6,366 bases of DNA from positions 1 through 6,366 of the forward strand of contig JANXWM010000014.1 of assembly GCA_025351145.1 (NCBI GenBank). Reading direction: 5' to 3'. The notes beneath the pieces were generated by a model. The model had not been told where the DNA came from, made no database searches, and was given only the letters and a program-made list of their open reading frames with translations. Below are positions 1-5,983 of the stretch, piece after piece. Every line of letters starts with the position of its first letter. The stretch's first letter is position 1. This stretch comes from Chitinophagaceae bacterium (lineage in GTDB: Bacteria; Bacteroidota; Bacteroidia; Chitinophagales; Chitinophagaceae). The position numbers and the translations under genes are program-made.

Positions 1-1
1 G

Positions 2-121
2 GTTACCCAAAAGAAAATATTTACCCCGCTGGATTTAAAGGCGTACCAGGAAAAGCAAAGAACTGCCAAAATAGCTTTCTATGAACGTAAACTCATTGAA
101 CTAAAAGCTGCCGCTGCTTAG
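2..121 (+). CDS. 3' end of an unrecognised gene (partial)
   Basis: An open frame runs from the window edge to a TAG at 119-121 and encodes the last 39 residues of a protein that starts outside the window. The tail is highly charged, rich in Lys, Glu and Ala, and ends in four alanines (...KLIELKAAAA). It is likely to be alpha-helical, and no signature motif is visible. I do not recognise the family. The frame choice rests on its being open to the edge, on protein-like composition, and on convergence with the minus-strand gene ending 91 bp further on. The gap 122-212 shows no convincing terminator hairpin or other feature. Confidence 0.6.
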   Translation, partial: VTQKKIFTPLDLKAYQEKQRTAKIAFYERKLIELKAAAA

Positions 122-212
122 AGTTGTATAGAAGCGTAGATAAAAGATAGCTGCTGCACAAAACATAATACTGGGGAATACTTTTTTAAACCAAATGATT
201 TTATAGTTTTTA

Positions 213-1361
213 TTATTGCTTTTTAACAGATTGCGCAACCTGAGAAGGAGAAAATTGCAAAGACACGCCAAAAGGAATTTTCTTAATTGTTTTGGAACTG
301 CTCAACAAAGGGCCAGATACATGTAAGTTTATAAGGTCACCTATTACAACACCTATTTGCATTTTTAAAACTGAAAAATCTGTAATAGATAATTGCTGAT
401 AAGAGTTTTGGCTGCCCCATGAATAATAAAAGGGGAAATCCAAAGATATTCTTGCTTTATTATCACTACTGCCAAAATCAGCATGAATATTAACACCAGA
501 TTGATTTGTGTACCAAACTTCTTTTGAAGCATCAGCTTTGCCTGTACTGTCTATTCCGGGATTGATGCTGTTATTAAACGCGGCAAAAATACTAAAATGC
601 GCATGGTCGTGCCTCGTCCTGGCAAGAAACAAAGGAAGCAGGAAATTAAGGTTTACAGTACCGCCGCTTGTAAGCATTTTTTGCAGGCTTGTTTTAACCG
701 CTTCATCCTGTGTTGTATCTCCTTTTGTAGTAAAACTTCCTCCAACACCCATTCGCACGGGGCCAAATAAAAAGCTTGCTAATTCAGTACTTATTAATGC
801 TTTTGAATTTGCAAAATTTTGAATCGCGGCGCTTTGAAACACATCCACATTACTTTGATTGTAAAGCCACGCATTAAACGAATCTAAATTGTATTGCCTC
901 AGATAAGTTATCCTGAAAGGCTTGGATGGTTTTTCCGAAGTAAGGAATTCATACGTGTTGTAAGTTTTCAAATCAGTTATTCTTTCATTCAGGGTTGCCA
1001 GCATTGCGGAATCACTAACCTTGGTTTTTTTCAATGAACTAATTAATCCAGTTAATTGTTGTTTCCTGTTTTTTAAGGTGGAATAATCGTCCAGGGTTTT
1101 ACTGGCCACTATTTTGGCTGAATCATATTTTTGCTCGTTAGCAAATACATCAAAAAAATTCAAATTATTAATTAGGGTCATTTTATTGTAAGTATTATTC
1201 TTATATAAAATGGTTTCAATAGTATCAAGTGCCTTGCCGGTTTTTGTAATTGCACTTTTGGGAATGGGTCTGTAAGTAGGTATTGGGATATTTTGGGCAA
1301 AAGCATTTTTTCCTATGCTTATTAGCACTGTAAAAGCCACAATAAGTTTTATCGGTTTCAT
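213..1361 (-). CDS. exported protein of unknown function, possible beta-rich outer-membrane-associated C-terminal half
   Basis: This 382-residue protein begins with a clear Sec signal peptide: Lys at 2 and 5, a hydrophobic core at about 6-16, and a likely cut after Ala22 (NAFA|QN). Residues about 84-135 are helical and Lys/Leu-rich, compatible with a short coiled coil. From about 186 to the end there are alternating polar and hydrophobic stretches with many Gly, Ser, Asn and aromatic residues, which suggests beta strands and possibly an outer-membrane barrel. A His-rich HDHAH sits at 251-255. I recognise no named family. The ATG at 1359-1361 fits because it begins the signal peptide directly. 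The leader before it is A/T-rich with no Shine-Dalgarno sequence, as is usual in Bacteroidota. The gene is monocistronic as far as can be seen, convergent with the left-hand partial gene and divergent from the GyrI/DUF1801 remnant. A direct repeat at 1452-1488 lies upstream. Confidence 0.88.
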   Translation of the reverse strand: MKPIKLIVAFTVLISIGKNAFAQNIPIPTYRPIPKSAITKTGKALDTIETILYKNNTYNKMTLINNLNFFDVFANEQKYDSAKIVASKTLDDYSTLKNRKQQLTGLISSLKKTKVSDSAMLATLNERITDLKTYNTYEFLTSEKPSKPFRITYLRQYNLDSFNAWLYNQSNVDVFQSAAIQNFANSKALISTELASFLFGPVRMGVGGSFTTKGDTTQDEAVKTSLQKMLTSGGTVNLNFLLPLFLARTRHDHAHFSIFAAFNNSINPGIDSTGKADASKEVWYTNQSGVNIHADFGSSDNKARISLDFPFYYSWGSQNSYQQLSITDFSVLKMQIGVVIGDLINLHVSGPLLSSSKTIKKIPFGVSLQFSPSQVAQSVKKQ

Positions 1362-1451
1362 AAAAAAATTTAAATTTTGCCTACTCTTTTATTCCCTTTT
1401 CGGCTTTCGGGTTTGTGATTATTTACACTACTAAATTACAGTTTGAAATAT

Positions 1452-1488
1452 TTTTTTATACCGTGAAGTCACGCTTTTTTATACCGTG
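1452..1488 (-). promoter_or_regulatory. tandem direct repeat upstream of the 382-aa gene, possible operator
   Basis: Read on the minus strand, the 14-mer CACGGTATAAAAAA occurs twice, at 1475-1488 and 1452-1465, with a 23-bp period (9 bp between copies). Between and overlapping them is a small dyad, cgtga-ag-tcacg (1462-1473). A degenerate third half-site (ACCGT) lies just outside at 1494-1498. A weak Bacteroidota -7-like box, TAATTTAG (consensus TAnnTTTG), lies downstream at 1431-1438, so the proximal repeat would overlap the -33 region. Two direct half-sites about two helical turns apart are typical of dimeric activators such as LytTR-type response regulators. Assignment to that family is inference only. 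Confidence 0.4.
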
Positions 1489-1540
1489 TTTTAACGGTGT
1501 GGATTTTGCAAGCAGGAGGGTTTACAACTTTTAGAATACT

Positions 1541-1749
1541 GAAGGGTTTACGGGAAAATCAATTATTGGCGGTGGCTATTTAATATTTACTGCCTAAGAA
1601 AGGGATGCAGATAAAATTGTTTTTGATGAAAGGACAAAATCAGGAACACTGAAATACCAGGGGCTTACACAGAAAACTTTGAAGTATATGGAACAAAAGT
1701 CCAAAATGCAGATAGTGCAGAAATCAATATTTTTATAGCCATAAAATGA
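1541..1749 (+). pseudogene. decayed C-terminal half of a GyrI-like (AraC effector-binding) domain protein
   Basis: Two frames together resemble the second half of the GyrI-like small-molecule-binding domain. In the first frame (1541-1621) one reads EGFTGKSIIGGGYLIFTA, a TAA stop at 1595-1597, then ERDADKIV. This fits the family pattern PEGF..K.IP.G.Y.vFtA followed by the helix before the W..IW motif. The match then shifts frame somewhere in 1619-1633, next to a T5 run at 1620-1624. It continues from 1633 as DKIRNTEIPGAYTENFEVYG and on to INIFIAIK, with a TGA at 1747-1749. This matches the family's (I)W.tei.RaYt.dFEvYg...aeidifi.iK ending, with Arg where Trp is usual. With one stop, one frameshift and no N-terminal half, it should make no product. 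Weak similarity may reach back to 1532, where the frame meets another stop. The TGA lies 4 nt before the DUF1801 start, so the two were probably once an operon. The family call rests on remembered conserved motifs. Confidence 0.7.
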
Positions 1750-2102
1750 AAATATGCTTAGCCCCATAAACAACTATTTTCTACAGCAAGATGAGCCGGT
1801 AAAAAGTTGTTTGCAATTTTTGAGGGAGCATATACTAAAGCAGTCCCCAAACATAACAGAATCATGGAAGTACGGCATGCCTTTTTACTGCTGCAATGGA
1901 AAAATGCTTTGCTATTTATGGGTGCATAAAAAATACCATAAGCCATATCTTGGAATTGTGGAAGGCAGCCGCATTCATCACCCGGACCTGATCATTGAAA
2001 AACGTGCAAGAATGAAAATATTTTTAATTGATCCGGCAGAAGATATCCCAATCAAAAAAATTGACAGCATTTTGAAAGAAGTGTTGGCGCTTTATAAACA
2101 GG
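1720..2102 (+). repeat. direct duplication, copy A (GyrI-like tail plus DUF1801 gene)
   Basis: This 383-bp block recurs at 5984-6366 in the same orientation, 4264 bp away, without indels. I count 15 mismatches, about 96% identity. The shared block begins inside the last codons of the GyrI-like remnant (EINIFI.IK and stop) and covers the DUF1801 gene up to the window end of copy B, so its true right boundary is not visible. The left boundary is sharp: similarity stops before position 1720. Confidence 0.95.
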
Positions 2103-2110
2103 TTGATTAA
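1754..2110 (+). CDS. DUF1801 (YdhG-like) domain protein, copy 1
   Basis: This is a small 118-residue cytosolic protein with no signal peptide or membrane segment. It matches the DUF1801 family in length and layout: an N-terminal helix with the DEPVKSCLQFLREHIL segment (13-28), the core ESWKYGMPFYCCNGKMLCYLWV (36-57; key residues W38, Y40, G41, M42, P43, F44), the strand PYLGIVEG (64-71), the basic stretch EKRARMKIF (82-90), and a C-terminal helix. The biochemical role of the family is not established, and I assign none. The ATG at 1754 lies 4 nt after the stop of the GyrI-like remnant. There is no Shine-Dalgarno sequence, only A/T-rich sequence (aaaat). With the upstream partner broken, it is unclear which promoter serves this gene. 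A near-identical paralogue lies at 6018. The two differ by four residues, and most DNA changes are silent, which suggests that both are or recently were under selection. Confidence 0.92.
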   Translation: MLSPINNYFLQQDEPVKSCLQFLREHILKQSPNITESWKYGMPFYCCNGKMLCYLWVHKKYHKPYLGIVEGSRIHHPDLIIEKRARMKIFLIDPAEDIPIKKIDSILKEVLALYKQVD

Positions 2111-2120
2111 TTATAAGCGG

Positions 2121-2140
2121 CTTTTACGCTTCGGTAAAAG
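2121..2140 (+). terminator. hairpin after DUF1801 copy 1
   Basis: A perfect 7-bp stem, cttttac/gtaaaag, closes a 6-nt loop, gcttcg, 10 bp after the stop codon. No T-run follows directly, so it may be a weak terminator or an mRNA 3'-end stabiliser. A second stem, cttgta/tacaag (2144-2149 with 2159-2164), comes right after and runs into the left inverted repeat. Confidence 0.45.
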
Positions 2141-2157
2141 ATGCTTGTATTGCTGCA

Positions 2158-2214
2158 GTACAAGAGTGCGACGCAACCGGGATGCCATGAAACATTAAAG
2201 CCCGGCCCATAAAA
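2158..2214. repeat. left inverted repeat of the 3.3-kb bracketed segment
   Basis: The 20-mer gtacaagagtgcgacgcaac (2158-2177) and the 16-mer agcccggcccataaaa (2199-2214) are both perfect inverted matches to 5422-5441 and 5384-5399. The 21-bp middle is only partly conserved. Within this copy, ccggg (2177-2181) can pair with cccgg (2201-2205), giving a stem with a 19-nt loop. The element is distinctly more GC-rich than its surroundings. It looks like a REP-like palindromic intergenic element or the end of a mobile segment. I see no transposase gene in the window. Confidence 0.85.
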
Positions 2215-2224
2215 TATTAATATA

Positions 2225-2260
2225 AAAAACCTGTACAATTGTTGGCTTGTATAGGTTTTT
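2225..2260 (-). terminator. rho-independent-like terminator of the T9SS repeat-protein gene (potentially bidirectional)
   Basis: The arms aaaaacctgtacaa (2225-2238) and ttgtataggttttt (2247-2260) pair over 14 positions with one non-Watson-Crick position, around an 8-nt loop. On the minus strand the stem ends in a U-run, as a terminator should, and it lies 29 bp past the stop of the gene at 2289-5327. The A-run/T-run symmetry means it could also act on plus-strand transcripts coming from DUF1801 copy 1. Confidence 0.8.
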
Positions 2261-2288
2261 ATCAATTGTATTTAATAGTTAATACCGG

Positions 2289-5200
2289 CTACAGTTTTAT
2301 AAACTTTAAAGTTTTATTTCCCTCTTTTGTTTGTAGCTGCAGAAAATAAGTGCCGCTTTTTAATTGTGCAACATCAATTTCTAACCTGTCTTTATCTTTT
2401 GCTTTTACCTGGTATTGCATAAGTACCCTGCCTGTTAAATCTGTAATGGTTGCGCTTGCTTTTCCGGCGGGCATATTAAGCGTTACAATCAATTTATTTA
2501 CTGCTGGATTTGGATAAATAGCAGCATCAATCGTTTTTGCTATTAGCGCTTCATTGTTTGCTGCAGCATCCATTGCAAAGGTAGCTGTAACGGTTACAGT
2601 TATTTGCTCTTCATCAAATAATACAGGTACGCCGTTATCGGTTACCCTTACTTTGAAAACATAATTACCTGTTGCAGTTGGCGTCCATGTAAACACGCCG
2701 GAAGCAGCATTAATAGCCGTTCCTGCTGGCGCACCTATTAAAGAGAAAGTGCGGGTTTGCCCGGCGTCAACATCACTGGCGGTAGCTGTAAAAGTTAGTA
2801 AGGTATTTTTTACAACTGTCTTGTTGCCAATAGAAGCTAATACAGGTGTATCATTAATTGGTGTAACAGTAATACTAACCGTTGCAGGAAGCGAAGAAAT
2901 ACAGCCAAGATTAGCAGTAAACGTAAACAGGTCGCTACCGGAATAATTTAATTTTGGTGTATAAGTTCGGTTAGCAGCAGTACCGCCTGTTACGCTGCCA
3001 TGTTTTGGTTTTGTAATAACGGTATATGTGAGTGGCGACCCGCCTGAACCTGAAAGTGTAAGCGTTTTTTCGGTGTCTTCATTCGTTGTAATACTCTGTG
3101 CATTTGCAACCAGGTTATTTACCGGTGCAATAACTAAACTGCCATAGGGGTTACCACCATCTGTTGCCATGTTGAAATGCCTTAATACAGTATAAGTACC
3201 ACCGGCAGTGATTTTAAAAAGTGTACCCATATTATTGGTTCCTCCTGTACTTGTAGTGCCATAGAAATTTCCATCACTTGCCTGTATAAGATTTCCTTTT
3301 GGAACACTTCCATCAGTTGTTGCAGTTAACTGCCGCATTACGGTTAAAGTACCTGCAGTGGTGACTTTAAAAATAGTGCCGGCATTATTGGTGCCTCCAC
3401 CACTTGCAGTGCCATACAATTTACCATCGGTACCAAACATTAAACTACCTGCAGGATAGCTGCCTTCGGTGGCCGAAACCAACGTATGCAATACAGTAAA
3501 AACTCCCGCAGTGGTGATCTTAAAAATACGTGCACTTGAATAGGTCATCCCATAAAAACCACTGTCAATTCCCTGTACCAAATTCCCTTCAGGATTGGAG
3601 CCATCGGTAGTGCCAGTCAAATGCCGCAGAACAGTATAAACCCCCGCAGGTGTTATCTTAAAAATAGTACCCGCACCGCCGGTTCCACCCCCACTGTTCA
3701 TTCCATAAAAATTACCATCGCTTGCCTGTAACAAACTGCCTTGCGGATTGTATCCATCGGCTGTTGAAGAAAGATTTTTTAAAACAGTAAAAACACCTCC
3801 TGAAGTTATTTTAAATATCGTGCCGCTTCCACTCGATCCTCCTGTAGTAGTTGTGCCATATAAATTATTATCAGTGGCTTGTATTAAACTGCCTTTAGGT
3901 GCAGCACCATCAACGCTGCTGTTAAATGAATGCAGAATGGTAACTATGCCTCCGCATATTTTGAAAATAGTTCCGTAATTATAAGCACCTCCGCTGCTTG
4001 CAGTTCCGTAATACGCACTATCCTTTCCTTTAAGCAGTGTTTCATAAGGCGCATTGCCCTGGGCTGCGCCATTAAACTGGCTCAGTAAAGTAAAAGCCCC
4101 TGAAGGGGTAATTTTAAAAAGTGTACCAGAGAAATTAATCCCGCCGGTATAGGTCATGCCATAATAATTACCATCAGTTCCTGTTACAAGGCTACCCCTT
4201 GCACTACCTCCCTCTGTAGTTGTTTGAAGCGCGTGCAATACAGTAAATGCCCCTGCTAGTGTTATCTTAAAAATAGTACCGCCGCTATTGGCTCCACTTG
4301 AAGCAGTCATACCGTAAAAATTTCCATCCGTTCCCTGCAGCAAACTGCCATAAGGGCCTTGACCGTCAGTGGCAGCACTCAAATTTCTCAATACTGTAAA
4401 AGTACCGGATGAGGTAATTTTAAAAATGGTGCCGCCAAAATTTGCACCACCAGCATTGGCCATACCATAAAAATTTCCATCGGTAGCTTGTATCAGGTCG
4501 CTTTGAGAATGAGTGCCGTCAGTGGCCTGAACCATGTGATGCAAGACTGTATAAACACCGGCAGGCGTTACTGTAAAAATAGTTCCATTGCCAGAAGTTC
4601 CTCCGCCATTGGTAATTCCGTAAAAGTTGTTATCAGTTCCTTTAACTAAGCTGCCATAACAATTAGCGCCATCAGCAGCACTGCTCAATGAGTGCAGAAC
4701 AGTTAAAGTACCTGTTGGCGTCATTTTAAAAATAGTGCCATAACCATTTGCGCCACCGGCGTAAGTGCACCCATAAAAATTACCATCAATTCCTATTACA
4801 AGATGCCCTCTCGGATTTGTACCATCTGCACTTAGTAAATATCTTACAATAGTAAAAGTTCCGGTAGGTGTAATTTTAAAAATAGTACCATAACCGTTGG
4901 TGCCTCCAGCACTGGTACATCCATAAAAGTTTCCATCGGTGCCCTTTATTAATTCTCCATAAGGATTGGCGCCATCTGTTGCATAATTTAATTGGTGCAT
5001 AATGGTTATAACGCCTGTAGGGGTGATCTTAAAAATAGTGCCATAGCCATAAGTTCCGCCAACGCTTGTCAGCCCATAATAAAAGCCATCACCGCCATTT
5101 AGTAAATCGCCCCAGGGATTTTTACCCCAGTCAGCAAAAGCTTTTATAATCGAGAAATTGGTTCCGTTTGTTTTAATAGAAAAAGCAGTTCCCCTGCCTT

Positions 5201-5327
5201 CGGTTCCCCCATTGGAAGTTAATCCTGCTAAAATATCCTGCGCTTTTGTTAGCGTTGACAGGAATGTGAAAACCAGTATTGCTGGTACGGTGATACTTTT
5301 TAATTTAAATGCAGATTTGCAATTCAT
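2289..5327 (-). CDS. secreted T9SS-sorted protein with 14 GloVer-type tandem repeats and two Ig-like domains
   Basis: This 1012-residue protein is built in four parts. Residues 1-29 are a Sec signal peptide (cut near TKA|Q30). Residues about 45-741 hold 14 tandem units of about 51 residues with the pattern GTIFKITpxGtfTVLh.L..atDGxnPyGsLiqGtDGNFYGmT..GG, matching the Gloeo/Verruco (GloVer, TIGR03803) repeat. Residues about 742-825 are a cadherin-like/Big_9-type Ig domain (NEDT..., KPKHGSV, NYSGSDLFTFTA). Residues about 826-912 are a second Ig-like, He_PIG-type domain (FSLIGAPAGTAI, GVFTWTPT, VRVTDNG). Residues 937-1012 are a type A T9SS sorting tail, starting at IYPNP and containing the typical TDLTGRVL and LKSGTYFLQL motifs. 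The tail should direct export across the outer membrane and cell-surface attachment or release. The repeats carry no visible catalytic motif. A binding or adhesion role is inference. The ATG at 5325-5327 gives a proper signal peptide. The gene stands alone between inverted repeats, with its own terminator. Confidence 0.95.
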   Translation of the reverse strand: MNCKSAFKLKSITVPAILVFTFLSTLTKAQDILAGLTSNGGTEGRGTAFSIKTNGTNFSIIKAFADWGKNPWGDLLNGGDGFYYGLTSVGGTYGYGTIFKITPTGVITIMHQLNYATDGANPYGELIKGTDGNFYGCTSAGGTNGYGTIFKITPTGTFTIVRYLLSADGTNPRGHLVIGIDGNFYGCTYAGGANGYGTIFKMTPTGTLTVLHSLSSAADGANCYGSLVKGTDNNFYGITNGGGTSGNGTIFTVTPAGVYTVLHHMVQATDGTHSQSDLIQATDGNFYGMANAGGANFGGTIFKITSSGTFTVLRNLSAATDGQGPYGSLLQGTDGNFYGMTASSGANSGGTIFKITLAGAFTVLHALQTTTEGGSARGSLVTGTDGNYYGMTYTGGINFSGTLFKITPSGAFTLLSQFNGAAQGNAPYETLLKGKDSAYYGTASSGGAYNYGTIFKICGGIVTILHSFNSSVDGAAPKGSLIQATDNNLYGTTTTGGSSGSGTIFKITSGGVFTVLKNLSSTADGYNPQGSLLQASDGNFYGMNSGGGTGGAGTIFKITPAGVYTVLRHLTGTTDGSNPEGNLVQGIDSGFYGMTYSSARIFKITTAGVFTVLHTLVSATEGSYPAGSLMFGTDGKLYGTASGGGTNNAGTIFKVTTAGTLTVMRQLTATTDGSVPKGNLIQASDGNFYGTTSTGGTNNMGTLFKITAGGTYTVLRHFNMATDGGNPYGSLVIAPVNNLVANAQSITTNEDTEKTLTLSGSGGSPLTYTVITKPKHGSVTGGTAANRTYTPKLNYSGSDLFTFTANLGCISSLPATVSITVTPINDTPVLASIGNKTVVKNTLLTFTATASDVDAGQTRTFSLIGAPAGTAINAASGVFTWTPTATGNYVFKVRVTDNGVPVLFDEEQITVTVTATFAMDAAANNEALIAKTIDAAIYPNPAVNKLIVTLNMPAGKASATITDLTGRVLMQYQVKAKDKDRLEIDVAQLKSGTYFLQLQTKEGNKTLKFIKL
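3105..5195 (-). repeat. in-gene tandem array, 14 units of about 153 bp (GloVer repeats)
   Basis: The coding repeats are units of mostly 51 codons, starting near residues 45, 96, 147, 197, 248, 299, 350, 401, 452, 502, 553, 600, 650 and 701. Units 3, 9 and 12 are about one residue short. Unit 11 is shortened to 47 residues: its usual GG..xxGTIF junction is reduced to YSSARIF. Unit 1 is degenerate (GTAFSIKTNG) and unit 14 lacks the last 10 residues. Unit 9 lost its usual turn (ICGGIVT for ITPxGxxT). The DNA copies have drifted, so this is an old coding expansion and not a recent slippage array. Confidence 0.9.
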
Positions 5328-5342
5328 AAGGCAAGTTTTAAA

Positions 5343-5371
5343 AGTTATTAAACAGTATTTACGGTTACAAA
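5343..5371 (-). promoter_or_regulatory. candidate promoter of the T9SS repeat-protein gene
   Basis: On the minus strand a TTTG (5368-5371) is followed after 17 bp by TAATAACT (5343-5350), a loose fit to the Bacteroidota -33 TTTG / -7 TAnnTTTG pair. The -7 box lies 15 bp before the ATG, giving a very short leader. The right inverted repeat ends 13 bp further upstream (5384). The match is weak and the spacing slightly short. Confidence 0.25.
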
Positions 5372-5383
5372 AAAAGTAAGCTC

Positions 5384-5441
5384 TTTTATGGGCCGGGCTG
5401 TTGAATAACGATGAAGCATCCGTTGCGTCGCACTCTTGTAC
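5384..5441. repeat. right inverted repeat of the 3.3-kb bracketed segment
   Basis: This is the mirror of the element at 2158-2214: 16 perfect bases at the inner edge (5384-5399) and 20 at the outer edge (5422-5441), with a 22-bp middle that differs from the left copy. The middle holds its own small stem, gatg-aag-catc (5410-5420), in place of the ccggg/cccgg stem of the left copy. It lies directly upstream of the T9SS gene's probable promoter. Confidence 0.85.
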
Positions 5442-5983
5442 GCTTTGTTCATTTTGGGGCTTGTGGCTTCCTGTCTTCGCAGTTCAAAAAAGTTCAGTCA
5501 TTATATGAAAGTAAAAGTGTGCCCAGGGCTTTGCCGGGACTATCATAACACAACTAAAATTTCATTGCAGTATGCAGCAGATGCAAAAAAAACTACATGT
5601 ATCTTCATCTGTTTCGCAGTAAAAGTGAATTCAATGGTACTGTTCATCTTCACCAAACATGAGTCATTTATTCCCACAAAAAGGAGTTTTAAAGAGATAT
5701 TTGAGAATATAAAAAGAATGGCAGCCTTTAAGTTTACACTTACCTGTAATCATTATCCAATGCTCCCTATAAAGCTATATAAGTTTCCGGTACTTATGCT
5801 GGTATTTCTTTTTTCACTGGCATGTACAAAACATTCCCGGTAGCCGGTAACATAATCTGGTGTTATTGTCTGCGTTTATACTGATACTCCCGGATAGTTT
5901 ATTAAGTTTTTAACTGGGCGCAGATAAAACAAAAACCTGTAAGGTTTAGTGCATTGCTTTTACAAACGGGAAACTTTAATTTG
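5442..5983. other. 542 bp with no convincing gene
   Basis: No frame here looks like a conserved protein. A 135-codon frame (5436-5843, plus) has its start inside the right inverted repeat and an irregular, Cys- and Lys-rich composition unlike the neighbouring genes, so I do not call it. Its last 27 codons could be a separate small lipoprotein signal (5760-5843). A short hairpin, aaacct-gta-aggttt, sits at 5933-5947. Otherwise I see nothing. The stretch may be decayed coding DNA lying between the bracketed segment and the second DUF1801 copy. Confidence 0.5.
5760..5843 (+). CDS. possible tiny lipoprotein or truncated lipoprotein remnant
   Basis: The 27-codon frame from the ATG at 5760 to the TAG at 5841-5843 reads as a lipoprotein signal peptide: Lys at 5 and 8, a hydrophobic core (FPVLMLVFLFS), and a lipobox-like SLAC with Cys22. 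Only five residues (TKHSR) follow the cysteine. That is shorter than known small lipoproteins such as the entericidins, so it is more likely the 5' end of a broken lipoprotein gene than a working gene. I could not follow a clear continuation in another frame past the stop. A chance hydrophobic run is also possible. Confidence 0.25.
   Translation: MLPIKLYKFPVLMLVFLFSLACTKHSR

Noticed and set aside
508..822. Plus-strand open frame of 104 codons
   Set aside because: It lies wholly antisense to the 382-aa exported-protein gene, which has a signal peptide and coherent protein composition. The plus-strand frame has neither.
1365..1378. Palindrome aaaatttaaatttt next to the start of the 382-aa gene as an operator
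   Set aside because: Low-complexity A/T sequence of this kind is common just before start codons in AT-rich Bacteroidota and gives no specific signal.
1758..1946. Minus-strand frame of 62 codons, mirrored by one at 6022-6210
   Set aside because: Both are antisense to the two DUF1801 copies. They resemble each other only because the sense genes are duplicated.
2749..2946. Small plus-strand frames inside the T9SS gene (also 3748-3978 and 5158-5379)
   Set aside because: They are antisense shadows of a clearly coding, repeat-bearing minus-strand gene.
3105..5195. Regularly spaced repeats resembling a CRISPR array
   Set aside because: The period is about 153 bp, the repeats are degenerate, and they keep an open frame with conserved protein motifs. 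They are coding repeats, and no cas gene is nearby.
5436..5843. Plus-strand frame of 135 codons
   Set aside because: Its start lies inside the right inverted repeat, no domain or signal is visible at its N-terminus, and the composition is irregular. Only the last 27 codons have any recognisable character, and these are listed separately.
5933..5947. Hairpin aaacct-gta-aggttt as a terminator
   Set aside because: It has a 6-bp, AT-rich stem with no T-run on the plus strand, and no gene ends close by that would need it.
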